Part shown: piece by piece, positions 1 through 6,979 of the stretch
Layout: the number at the start of each line of letters is the position of its first letter
Numbering within the stretch: the stretch's first letter is position 1
Assembly: GCA_021731185.1 (NCBI GenBank)
Contig: JAKFXW010000054.1
Location: 1 to 12,485, forward strand
Length of the DNA: 12,485 nucleotides
Direction: 5' to 3'
Source: Gallionellaceae bacterium
GTDB lineage: Bacteria; Pseudomonadota; Gammaproteobacteria; Burkholderiales; Gallionellaceae
The notes under the pieces: generated by a model
The model's input: the letters and a program-made list of their open reading frames with translations, nothing else
Databases searched by the model: none
What the model was told of the DNA's origin: nothing
Program-made: the position numbers and the translations under genes

Positions 1-281
1 CTAAGGAACCTCTGATTAAGTCCATCATGAACCGCGTTGCTGACAAAAAATGGATGATCGCAAGGCGCGCGACGCTGGTCGTAGTTATTCTACGATACCA
101 AGGAGCGCAACACAGCGAGTGCCTATTTTTGTCGCAACCCACAAGGGCATTGGCATTGCGGGCGGTCTGCAGCGTCAGGTTCCTGGCGAAGGGAATAACC
201 ATTCGCGTCGTCACCGCATCTGCATCCCATCCCGTAAAGCCGAATGCGCGGCCATGCGGGACTTAATCAGAGGTTCCCTAA
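1..281. mobile_element. IS5-type MITE (non-autonomous) with CTAA target duplication
   Basis: A perfect 19-bp inverted pair, GGAACCTCTGATTAAGTCC, occupies 5-23 and (reverse complement) 259-277. Directly outside are CTAA (1-4) and CTAA (278-281), a 4-bp direct duplication that fits the YTAR target of IS5-group transposases. The termini resemble IS5 ends as I remember them (GGAA.....G...AAGTCC). The 273-bp body has no convincing gene: the short open frames match nothing I know. Inside is a hairpin, TCGTAG (79-84) / CTACGA (90-95). Size, ends, target duplication and lack of a transposase together indicate a MITE mobilised in trans by an IS5-group element. The left target copy starts at base 1 of the window, so the outer flank cannot be seen. 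Confidence 0.8.
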
Positions 282-308
282 GGGACATCCCCAAAAAATC
301 AAACCCTT

Positions 309-334
309 GTCATTCTCGAGTAGACGGAAATGAC
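309..334. repeat. REP-like palindrome, possible purD terminator
   Basis: GTCATT (309-314) pairs with AATGAC (329-334), and the stem can extend to 318/325 with one mismatch and one wobble around a 6-base loop. This is the common bacterial GTCATTCC..GGAATGAC type of dispersed palindrome in a degenerate form. Read on the minus strand it lies about 55 bases after the purD stop, and a T-run follows about 10 bases later, so it could end the purine transcript. The T-run is not directly adjacent, so terminator function is an inference. Confidence 0.45.
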
Positions 335-387
335 GAAATTTATATAGATTTCCAATGGGTACTTGATGGATGCTGGTTGAACGACGT

Positions 388-1716
388 TTATTTCTTCACA
401 GCAAAGGCGCGATAGCCAATGTCGCGACGCATCTGACAACCCTCAAAATGTATCGTATCGGCAATCTGGTAAGCGCGACGCTGTGCCATTTTTACGCTAT
501 CGCCCAATGCCGTTACGCATAAAACTCGTCCGCCGTTAGTGACAATATTACCGTCACGCTCTGCAGTTGCCGCGTGAAAAACATGCACATCTTCTGGCTG
601 TTTGCCCAAATCGGCAATCCCGGCACCGGAGATAACATCCCCCGTGCGCGGCGTGCCGGGATAATTAGCCGCAGCCAGCACAACTCCCAGAGCAGCCCGA
701 CGATCCCATTGCGGCTCAACTTTGTTCAAGGTGCCATGCACAGCATGATTCAAAATTTCCATCAAATCACTTTTCAGGCGCAGCAAAATCGGCTGTGTTT
801 CTGGATCCCCCATGCGGCAATTAAATTCCAGCGTTTTAACATTGCCCTGTGGATCAATCATCACACCCGCATATAAAAATCCGGTATATGTACACCCTTC
901 TTTTTCCATGCCTTGCACGGCGGGTTGAATAATCTCCCGCATAATCCCGGCATGTATGCTGGGTGTCACAATCGGTGCAGGAGAATATGCACCCATGCCG
1001 CCAGTGTTGGGACCTAGGTCGCCATCGTGCAAACGCTTGTGATCCTGGCTGGTGGCCAACGGCAAAATGTTTTTGCCATCGACCAGCACGATGAAGCTGG
1101 CTTCCTCACCTTCGAGAAATTCCTCGATTACCACCTTCGAGCTTTCTTTTTGATCAACACCAGACAGGGCGTCGCCTAACTTATTCCCAACAGATGTATT
1201 TTTGGCCAGCATCATGTCGATAGCGTGATGTGCCTCCTCTAAATTCATGGCTACTACCACGCCTTTCCCGGCAGCGAGGCCATCTGCCTTAATCACAATC
1301 GGCGCGCCGTGCGTGTTGACATATTCATGCGCCAAAGCAGCGTCGCTAAAAGTTTGATATGCCGCCGTGGGAATGTTATGTCGCTGCATAAACGCCTTGG
1401 CGAAATCCTTGGAGCTTTCCAGTTGCGCGGCGGCTTGCGTAGGGCCAAAAATTTTCAGCCCGGCAGCCCGGAAGCTGTCTACTATACCCGCCGCTAAAGG
1501 CGCTTCCGGGCCGACCACAGTCAGATGAATGTGCTCGCGTTGTGCGAACGCGATGAGCTCAGGAATGCTGGTGAGCGCGACATTTTCTACGCCCTCTTCA
1601 CGCCCCGTACCCGCGTTGCCAGGTGCAACATATACTTTTTGTACGCGTGCACCCTGTGCCAACCGCCATGCCAGCGCATGTTCACGCCCACCTGAACCGA
1701 TGACTAAAATTTTCAT
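388..1716 (-). CDS. purD: Phosphoribosylamine-glycine ligase (GAR synthetase)
   Basis: This cytosolic enzyme joins 5-phosphoribosylamine and glycine with ATP to make GAR, the second step of purine synthesis. The 442-residue product starts with the family signature IGSGGREHA (residues 6-14). It then has GPEAPL near 69, the ATP-grasp segment KADGLAAGKG (143-152), EEFLEGEEASF (about 198-208), SQDHKR (223-228) with PNTGGMGAYSPAP after it, and EFNCRMGDPETQ near the metal/ATP site. It is about 13 residues longer than E. coli PurD (429). The extra length sits in a loop around residues 171-195, between the ATP-grasp subdomains. The ATG at 1716 begins exactly at the conserved N-terminus; only a weak AAAGAA precedes it. 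It is the last gene of the minus-strand purine cluster, 70 bases after the Sel1-repeat gene. Confidence 0.97.
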   Translation of the reverse strand: MKILVIGSGGREHALAWRLAQGARVQKVYVAPGNAGTGREEGVENVALTSIPELIAFAQREHIHLTVVGPEAPLAAGIVDSFRAAGLKIFGPTQAAAQLESSKDFAKAFMQRHNIPTAAYQTFSDAALAHEYVNTHGAPIVIKADGLAAGKGVVVAMNLEEAHHAIDMMLAKNTSVGNKLGDALSGVDQKESSKVVIEEFLEGEEASFIVLVDGKNILPLATSQDHKRLHDGDLGPNTGGMGAYSPAPIVTPSIHAGIMREIIQPAVQGMEKEGCTYTGFLYAGVMIDPQGNVKTLEFNCRMGDPETQPILLRLKSDLMEILNHAVHGTLNKVEPQWDRRAALGVVLAAANYPGTPRTGDVISGAGIADLGKQPEDVHVFHAATAERDGNIVTNGGRVLCVTALGDSVKMAQRRAYQIADTIHFEGCQMRRDIGYRAFAVKK

Positions 1717-1786
1717 GTTATTCTTTAGCTGATAACTTGACTTGAATGATACCTAAGGGCGCATTTTCTGCCTGTTAATAGGAACA

Positions 1787-2272
1787 CTAACATCCCTTGA
1801 ATTTATTTTCGGTGCATTTCTCAGCAAACTTCTGCGCTTTATAAATTTGGCTGGCAGTCATATTTTCAGCCACAAAATTACGCATCTCAATAATTTTTTT
1901 CTGTTCGTCACTCTCCGCATTATCAGCAGCAATATTGAACCACATATACGCGTGAACGAAATTCTGAGGAACACCTTGCCCTAAGAAATACATCCCCCCA
2001 AGAATACTTTGTGCTGAAGCATTACCCTGTTCAGCAGCCAGGCGAGCCCATTTCATGGCCTCTTCGAAATTCTGTGGCACACCTTTCCCTTCGTGATACA
2101 TCAATCCCAGGCTGAATTGTGCTGCAGCAAGACCCTGTTCAGCGGCCAGACGATACCACTTGATCGCTTCTTTATAATCTTGCGGCACGCCTTGCCCCTG
2201 GTAATACGTCACCCCAAGATTGAATTGTGCTAGTGGATCACCTTGATCCGCCAGCAGCCTAAACTGATTCAT
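1787..2272 (-). CDS. Sel1-like repeat (SLR/TPR-type) protein
   Basis: This 161-residue protein consists mainly of three Sel1-like repeats of exactly 36 residues, with the key alanine at 15, 51 and 87. Each carries the pattern A(Q)..LG..Y..G.GVPQ(D/N)...A..W..(L/I)AA. A short helical tail follows, ending in Cys-161. Sel1 repeats are helical solenoids that scaffold protein-protein contacts; the partner is not visible here. No signal peptide or lipobox is present, so this form appears cytoplasmic, although many family members are secreted. The ATG at 2272 has a good AAGGAG eight bases upstream. It sits between purH and purD on the same strand, in a position not normally occupied in purHD operons. 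A purine-related function should not be inferred from position alone. Confidence 0.9.
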   Translation of the reverse strand: MNQFRLLADQGDPLAQFNLGVTYYQGQGVPQDYKEAIKWYRLAAEQGLAAAQFSLGLMYHEGKGVPQNFEEAMKWARLAAEQGNASAQSILGGMYFLGQGVPQNFVHAYMWFNIAADNAESDEQKKIIEMRNFVAENMTASQIYKAQKFAEKCTENKFKGC

Positions 2273-2334
2273 TTTTGTATCTCCTTGTAAATTTTTTTAC
2301 TCAATGCAAGCAATTATTGCACGCCTCTTTTGCC

Positions 2335-2487
2335 ACCTAAAATTTAGGCTGTCGCAAGCGTAGGCAGAACAAGGCGCGAATGGATGAGGAAGCGGAATGT
2401 ACTTTTGTCTGTCGCTGTGCGACCTCGCATTCCGAGCCCTTGAGCAACGCCCCAATTTTATATAGCAGCTTGCCAAGCGCAGCAAGC
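2335..2487. repeat. Probable dispersed repeat element behind purH
   Basis: This purH-Sel1 gap is rich in short self-complementary blocks. A near-palindrome CCTAAAATTTAGG lies at 2336-2348. GGAATG (2394-2399) is mirrored by CATTCC (2428-2433). TTAGGCT at 2344-2350 is mirrored by AGCCTAA at 2485-2491, the latter overlapping the purH stop. The 2395-2436 part is similar to 7786-7828 elsewhere in the window: eight identical bases (GAATGTAC), then CTGTCGC, then 15 of 21 matches. No open frame here resembles a real gene. The segment looks like an inserted non-coding repeat; which family it belongs to, and its exact ends, cannot be told from this window. Confidence 0.45.
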
Positions 2488-4068
2488 CTAATGGCGAAAG
2501 TGGCGGTATCCGGTGAACACCATCGCCAACCCCAACTCATCTGCCGCTGCGATCACCTCTTCATCACGCATTGATCCACCGGGTTGGATCACGGCTTTAG
2601 CGCCCACTGCCGCCAACACATCGATGCCATCGCGAAACGGGAAGAAGGCATCGGACGATACTACGGAATCCTTCAGGCTCAGCCCGGCATTTTGCGCCTT
2701 GATGCTGGCGATGCGCGTGCTGTCCACGCGGCTCATTTGTCCCGCACCGACACCGAGGGTCGTGCCATTTTTACAAAATACGATAGCATTGGATTTCACA
2801 TACTTCGCCACGCGCCAGGCAAACAGCAGATCATGCATTTGCGCTGTGCTCGGCTGAATTTTGCTGACCACGCGCAGGTTTTTTTCTTGCACGTTGAGCG
2901 TATCGGGTGATTGCACCAGCAGCCCGCCGCTCACGCGCTTGAGATCAAATTGATTATGTATTCCAGAAATGGGCGCGCTGGACAGTGGCACGGTCAGCAC
3001 GCGCACGTTCTGTTTAGCGGCAGTTACTTTCAGTGCGGCGACAGTAGCACTCGGGGCGATGATGACTTCGACAAATTGTTGGCTAGTGATGGCGGTAGCA
3101 GTGGCTTCGTCCAACTCGCGGTTGAAGGCGATGATGCCGCCAAAGGCCGAGGTGGGGTCGGTGGCATAAGCTAATTTGTAAGCCTGCAAGGGTGTTGCGG
3201 CAATCGCCACACCGCAGGGGTTGGCGTGTTTTACGATGACGCAAGCGCATTCGGCAAATGTTTTCACACACTCCCACGCCGCATCCGCATCGCCGATATT
3301 ATTGTAAGAAAGTGCTTTGCCCTGCACTTGCAAATAATCCGCGATGCCGCCCGGCACAGCGGTTAAATCACGATAGAAGGCTGCGCTCTGGTGCGGATTT
3401 TCACCATAACGCATGTCCTGCACTTTATTGAAGTTCAGATTAATTTGCTCGGGATATTCGTTGCGCGTGCCATTGGCCTGGACTGTGGTGAGGTAATTGC
3501 TAATTGCGCTGTCATACGCGGCAGTATGCGAGAACGCTTTTTTCGCCAGATCAAAACGGGTGGTATCGGATAACGCGCTGTTATTGGTTTGCATTTCGGC
3601 CAACAAGTCAGCATAGTCGTTCGGGTCGGTGACAATCGCCACGTGCGGGTGATTTTTCGCGGCTGCACGCACCATGGTGGGACCGCCAATGTCGATATTT
3701 TCAATCGCATCTTCCAGCGTGCAATGGGGCCTGGCAACTGTGGCACTAAAAGGATAAAGATTCACTACCACCAAATCGATGTTGGGCAGGCCATGTTGTT
3801 GCATGGTTGCGACATGGGCAGGCACATCACGTCGCCCCAAAATACCCGCATGAATTTTCGGGTGCAAAGTTTTCACGCGACCATCCAGCATTTCGGGAAA
3901 GCCAGTGTAGTCGGACACCTCTACCACAGGGATGCCCGCATCGGCCAATAATTTGGCCGTGCCGCCAGTAGAAAGAATGTTGATGCCTAATTGTTGTAAG
4001 CCTTGTGCTAATTCGAGTATGCCGGATTTATCTGAAACGCTGAGCAACGCTTGCTTGATTGTTGCCAT
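2488..4068 (-). CDS. purH: Bifunctional AICAR transformylase / IMP cyclohydrolase
   Basis: It catalyses the last two steps to IMP: formyl transfer from 10-formyl-THF to AICAR, then ring closure. The product is 526 residues (E. coli 529). The N-terminal MGS-like cyclohydrolase domain shows SVSDKSG (10-16), STGGTAKLL (33-41), GRVKTLHPKIHAGIL (63-77) and NLYPF (103-107). The C-terminal transformylase domain has DMRYGENPHQ (218-227), the catalytic pair KH in VKHANPCG (Lys280-His281), and SAFGG downstream. It ends in YRHFRH, the normal family C-terminus, so the repeat-like DNA that follows has not truncated it. The ATG at 4068 is two bases after the fis stop and uses AGAAG inside the end of fis, which points to coupled translation. 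Confidence 0.98.
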   Translation of the reverse strand: MATIKQALLSVSDKSGILELAQGLQQLGINILSTGGTAKLLADAGIPVVEVSDYTGFPEMLDGRVKTLHPKIHAGILGRRDVPAHVATMQQHGLPNIDLVVVNLYPFSATVARPHCTLEDAIENIDIGGPTMVRAAAKNHPHVAIVTDPNDYADLLAEMQTNNSALSDTTRFDLAKKAFSHTAAYDSAISNYLTTVQANGTRNEYPEQINLNFNKVQDMRYGENPHQSAAFYRDLTAVPGGIADYLQVQGKALSYNNIGDADAAWECVKTFAECACVIVKHANPCGVAIAATPLQAYKLAYATDPTSAFGGIIAFNRELDEATATAITSQQFVEVIIAPSATVAALKVTAAKQNVRVLTVPLSSAPISGIHNQFDLKRVSGGLLVQSPDTLNVQEKNLRVVSKIQPSTAQMHDLLFAWRVAKYVKSNAIVFCKNGTTLGVGAGQMSRVDSTRIASIKAQNAGLSLKDSVVSSDAFFPFRDGIDVLAAVGAKAVIQPGGSMRDEEVIAAADELGLAMVFTGYRHFRH

Positions 4069-4070
4069 AC

Positions 4071-4433
4071 TTATCTTCTTTTTCCATTGAGGTGAGCCGG
4101 GGCTGATTTTTTTGCTGTGTGCCGTTCGGGGCGTATGGCTGGGCGTGTGGCGGGACGCAAGCCGGATGCTGCTTTTTGTTTAGCGAATAAGCTTAATTTT
4201 TTACGCAAGGTATTGCGGTTCAACCCTAACAATTCTGCCGCGCGCGTTTGGTTGCCCTCAGCGTAATGCATGATTGTTTCAATCAGCGGCTTTTCTACAC
4301 AACTCATGACCATTTCATGCACCGAGCTGGAAGGATCTTCGCCATCTAAATTCTTGAAATACTCATCAACGGCCTGGCGCACATATCGCGCTACTTCATT
4401 TTCATCCAGAATACATTCTTGTTGTTTTTTCAT
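4071..4433 (-). CDS. fis: Fis-family nucleoid/DNA-binding protein with basic C-terminal extension
   Basis: Fis is a homodimeric DNA-bending protein that shapes the nucleoid and activates strong promoters. Residues about 40-86 align with the conserved core. The helix-turn-helix is GNQTRAAELLGLNRNTLRKKL (about 60-80). The N-terminal arm and dimer helix precede it (VARYVRQAVDEYF, 14-26). The family is usually about 75-100 residues; this one is 120, because about 34 residues rich in Arg, Lys, Pro and Ala follow the HTH (RPATRPAIRPERH and a KRR end). That tail could add non-specific DNA contact, which is inference. GAGGGG lies three bases before the ATG. It is placed between dusB and purH, as in many proteobacteria. 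Confidence 0.92.
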   Translation of the reverse strand: MKKQQECILDENEVARYVRQAVDEYFKNLDGEDPSSSVHEMVMSCVEKPLIETIMHYAEGNQTRAAELLGLNRNTLRKKLSLFAKQKAASGLRPATRPAIRPERHTAKKSAPAHLNGKRR

Positions 4434-4489
4434 GCGCCCCTCTTCGCTGCATGATGCAGCTTGATCTATTTAACCAAACACTACTCGCC

Positions 4490-4545
4490 TATACATTACT
4501 TATCTAGGCATTACCTATCTGGGCATTACCTATCTGGGCATTACT
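4490..4545. repeat. 15-bp tandem repeat across the dusB stop codon
   Basis: Three consecutive 15-bp units of the form TATCTGGGCATTACC occupy 4501-4515, 4516-4530 and 4531-4545 with one difference each (TATCTAGGC... in the first, ...TTACT in the last). A shortened fourth copy is at about 4490-4500. On the minus strand the units encode the repeated NAQIG end of DusB. The G-to-A change in the outermost full copy creates the TAG stop. It looks like replication slippage at a gene end. Confidence 0.85.
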
Positions 4546-5556
4546 CAACCCACCCTCATTCACCTCAACATAATGCAGGCGTTCGCCACGCTGTAATTGC
4601 TCATCAAAAAAATCATTCACGGCCATCAGCTGCTCATCACGGCTATCCAGTTGATTCATGCCATGCCGAAAATGTGCCGAACCAGCCAGCCCTTTGGTGT
4701 ACCAGGAAATATGTTTGCGCGCTACACGCACGCCAGTGTGGTCGCCATAAAATTCATACAGCTCGTGCATGTGCTCCAACAGCACGCGCTGCACTTCGTC
4801 TACAGGTGGCGACGGGAGGTGCGTATTGGTCAAAATGAAATGCTCGATCTCACGAAACAGCCACGGCCTGCCTTGCGCGGCGCGACCGATCATGACGGCA
4901 TCTGCGCCAGTTTGTCGCAACACATCACGCGCTTTTTCCGGTGTAGTGATGTCGCCGTTGGCTATGACTGGAATGTTGACGCTGGCTTTAACTGCGGTGA
5001 TGGTGTCGTACTCGGCATGACCAGTATAGGCGCAAGCGCGAGTACGACCATGGATGGATAAAGCCTGAATGCCGCTCTGTTCGGCGATTTGTGCGATACG
5101 TACCGCGTTGCGATTTTGTTTATCCCAGCCTGTGCGAATTTTTAATGTGACGGGAATAGCGACTGAATCCACCACTGATTTCAAAATCTGTCCCACCAAA
5201 ATTTCATTTTGCAGCAACGCCGAACCCGCCATTACATTACAAATTTTCTTGGCCGGACAACCCATGTTGATGTCGATAATTTGCGCGCCCGCGTCGGCAT
5301 TGTAGCGTGCGGCTTCTGCCATCATGCCGGGATCGGCTCCAACAATTTGCACTGAGATAGGATCCACTTCACCTTCGTGATTGGCGCGACGTTTGGTTTT
5401 TTCCGAACCATATAGTAATGAGTTAGAAGAGACCATCTCGCTAACCGCCATGCCAGCACCCATGCGCTTGCATAACATGCGGAAGGGACGATCCGTCACA
5501 CCAGCCATAGGGGCAACAATTAAATTATTTTTGAGTTGGTAAGAACCGATGCGCAT
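4504..5556 (-). CDS. dusB: tRNA-dihydrouridine synthase B
   Basis: An FMN-dependent TIM-barrel enzyme that reduces uridine to dihydrouridine in the tRNA D-loop using NADPH. Visible signatures are APMAGVTDRPFR (15-26), IDINMGCPAKK (94-104) with catalytic Cys100, TLKIRTGW (137-144), SIHGRTRACAYTG (167-179), VIANGDI, and DAVMIGRAAQGRPW for the FMN phosphate. The C-terminal helical tRNA-binding domain follows. The 350-residue product is about 29 longer than E. coli DusB (321). Part of the surplus is the terminal NAQIGNAQIGNA made by a 15-bp tandem repeat. The ATG at 5556 opens with MRIGSYQLKNNLIVAPMAG, the usual start of the family, with AGGA upstream. It is the first gene of the minus-strand dusB-fis-purH run. 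Confidence 0.97.
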   Translation of the reverse strand: MRIGSYQLKNNLIVAPMAGVTDRPFRMLCKRMGAGMAVSEMVSSNSLLYGSEKTKRRANHEGEVDPISVQIVGADPGMMAEAARYNADAGAQIIDINMGCPAKKICNVMAGSALLQNEILVGQILKSVVDSVAIPVTLKIRTGWDKQNRNAVRIAQIAEQSGIQALSIHGRTRACAYTGHAEYDTITAVKASVNIPVIANGDITTPEKARDVLRQTGADAVMIGRAAQGRPWLFREIEHFILTNTHLPSPPVDEVQRVLLEHMHELYEFYGDHTGVRVARKHISWYTKGLAGSAHFRHGMNQLDSRDEQLMAVNDFFDEQLQRGERLHYVEVNEGGLSNAQIGNAQIGNA

Positions 5557-5735
5557 GACGATTTCCTAAGGGGGGGCTGATTATAAATTAATCAATCGCG
5601 GCGTGCTATTATTTGCACATATACTTGTATAAATTTTTAACAATCAACTTTTCATCGCTGTATAACTTGGGCGATTATTATTTGTATTTGGTATTTGTAT
5701 TTGGGCAAGCATGATTCAACGGGAGCGCGCGCATA
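5557..5735. promoter_or_regulatory. Divergent promoter region between dusB and the flavin hydroxylase gene
   Basis: This 179-base A+T-rich gap separates two diverging genes, so it should hold both promoters. On the minus strand a perfect TATAAT -10 (5580-5585 on plus: ATTATA) lies 24 bases before the dusB start, but no good -35 is found at the right spacing. On the plus side I see no clear -35/-10 pair. A perfect 13-bp tandem duplication, TATTTGTATTTGG, lies at 5679-5704, close to the hydroxylase start. GGGAG at 5721-5725 is the ribosome binding site, ten bases before the ATG at 5736. Confidence 0.5.
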
Positions 5736-6944
5736 ATGTTTGATGTGTTAATTATCGGCGGCGGGTCAGTGGGCACTAGCTTAGCTGCTGCCATACGGTC
5801 TGCGGGCTTAAATGTAGGCTTGGTGGAAAGCCAGCCAGCCAAACCTGCCTCATTCCCATTGGCGTGGGACAGCCGGATTTTTGCGATTAGCTCGGGCAGC
5901 GCGGCATTTTTGCAGCAATGTAATGCTTGGCAACACTTGGATTTAGCCCGCGTGCAAGCCGTCGAGCAAATGTGTGTTTGGGGTGACGAGGGCGCAGTAC
6001 TGGATTTCAGTGCCTACCAAATGGGTGTACCAGAGCTGGCTTTTATTCTGGAGAATCGCGCCCTACAAGAAGCAATTTGGCAAGAAGCAATTTGGCAACA
6101 GACGATTGGACGGGCATCTACGGCTCAAAGCAATCTGACCCTCTTTCAACCCGCACGCTGTGAGCACTTACACTGGACCGAGGAAGCTGCACATCTAACC
6201 TTGCAAGATGGTCGTATTTTGCAGGCCAAATTGATTGTGGGCGCGGATGGTGCAGATTCGTGGGTGCGACAGCAAGCGGGGATAGTGGTCAATCTCACGT
6301 CATATCAGCAGCACGGTGTGGTGGCTAATTTCATGGCTGAAAAACCTCATCGCGGCACGGCGTTTCAATGGTTTCAACCTGACGGTATATTGGCGCTGCT
6401 GCCCTTGCCGCAAAATAATGCCCCACAAGGGGACAATGTGTCTATGGTATGGTCAGTCAGCCTGCAAAAATCCGCGCATTTGTTGCAATTATCCGAACAA
6501 GCCCTGTGCGCGGAAATTGCCGCAGCATCGAACTATAAATTGGGTGCGTTGCATTTATTAAACAAACCTTCTGCTTTTCCGCTGCGTCGCCTGTATGTGT
6601 CGCAGACTGTCAAACCGCGCCTGGCGCTGATAGGCGATGCGGCGCACAATATTCATCCGCTGGCCGGACAAGGTATCAATCTGGGTTTTGGCGACGCGCA
6701 GCAACTGGCGCAAGTTTTGTTGCAACGCGGCGCAGAGCAGGATTGCGGTAATATACATTTATTGCGACGTTATGAACGGGCGCGCAAAGAAGATGTCACA
6801 GCCATGATAGTTGCCACTGACATGCTGAAAAAATTGTTTAATAACGACCACCCGCTGTTACGCATAGCCCGCAACTCGGGACTGGCCTTCACCAACCGCA
6901 TGACACCGCTGAAAAAGATGTTGGCGCGCCATGCAATGAATTGA
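5736..6944 (+). CDS. FAD-dependent UbiH/UbiF/COQ6-family hydroxylase (ubiquinone biosynthesis)
   Basis: A class A flavoprotein monooxygenase, most likely hydroxylating the ubiquinone ring precursor at the inner membrane. Residues 1-31 form the FAD-binding Rossmann fold with GGGSVG (8-13) and a terminal Glu31. The second nucleotide motif is VGADGADSWVR (168-178), and the third is GDAAHNIHPLAGQGINLG (300-317). The length, 402, is typical. The UbiH, UbiF, UbiI and UbiM branches differ in which ring carbon they attack, and I cannot assign the branch by eye, so no symbol is given. Residues 111-120 are a doubled QEAIW encoded by a 15-bp perfect tandem duplication. It is 32 bases upstream of the dsbC-type gene on the same strand. 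Confidence 0.93.
   Translation: MFDVLIIGGGSVGTSLAAAIRSAGLNVGLVESQPAKPASFPLAWDSRIFAISSGSAAFLQQCNAWQHLDLARVQAVEQMCVWGDEGAVLDFSAYQMGVPELAFILENRALQEAIWQEAIWQQTIGRASTAQSNLTLFQPARCEHLHWTEEAAHLTLQDGRILQAKLIVGADGADSWVRQQAGIVVNLTSYQQHGVVANFMAEKPHRGTAFQWFQPDGILALLPLPQNNAPQGDNVSMVWSVSLQKSAHLLQLSEQALCAEIAAASNYKLGALHLLNKPSAFPLRRLYVSQTVKPRLALIGDAAHNIHPLAGQGINLGFGDAQQLAQVLLQRGAEQDCGNIHLLRRYERARKEDVTAMIVATDMLKKLFNNDHPLLRIARNSGLAFTNRMTPLKKMLARHAMN
6066..6095 (+). repeat. 15-bp perfect tandem duplication inside the hydroxylase gene
   Basis: The unit CAAGAAGCAATTTGG occurs at 6066-6080 and again at 6081-6095, followed by a partial CAA. It keeps the frame and adds QEAIW (residues 111-115 and 116-120) in the helical region after FILENRALQEA, which is normally a conserved stretch of this family. 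Confidence 0.9.
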
Positions 6945-6979
6945 AGACTAACCGATCAATTACCAACTAGGAGCTCATG

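Noticed and set aside
27..415. Open frames inside and next to the left-end element
   Set aside because: They overlap the MITE and its inverted ends, match no known family and have no good ribosome binding sites.
2297..2574. Short open frames in the purH-Sel1 gap
   Set aside because: They fall in the repeat-like segment and are explained by its lack of stops; no protein signature.
4461..4838. Plus-strand frame with repeated YLSGH
   Set aside because: It is the reverse reading of the dusB tandem repeat and dusB itself.
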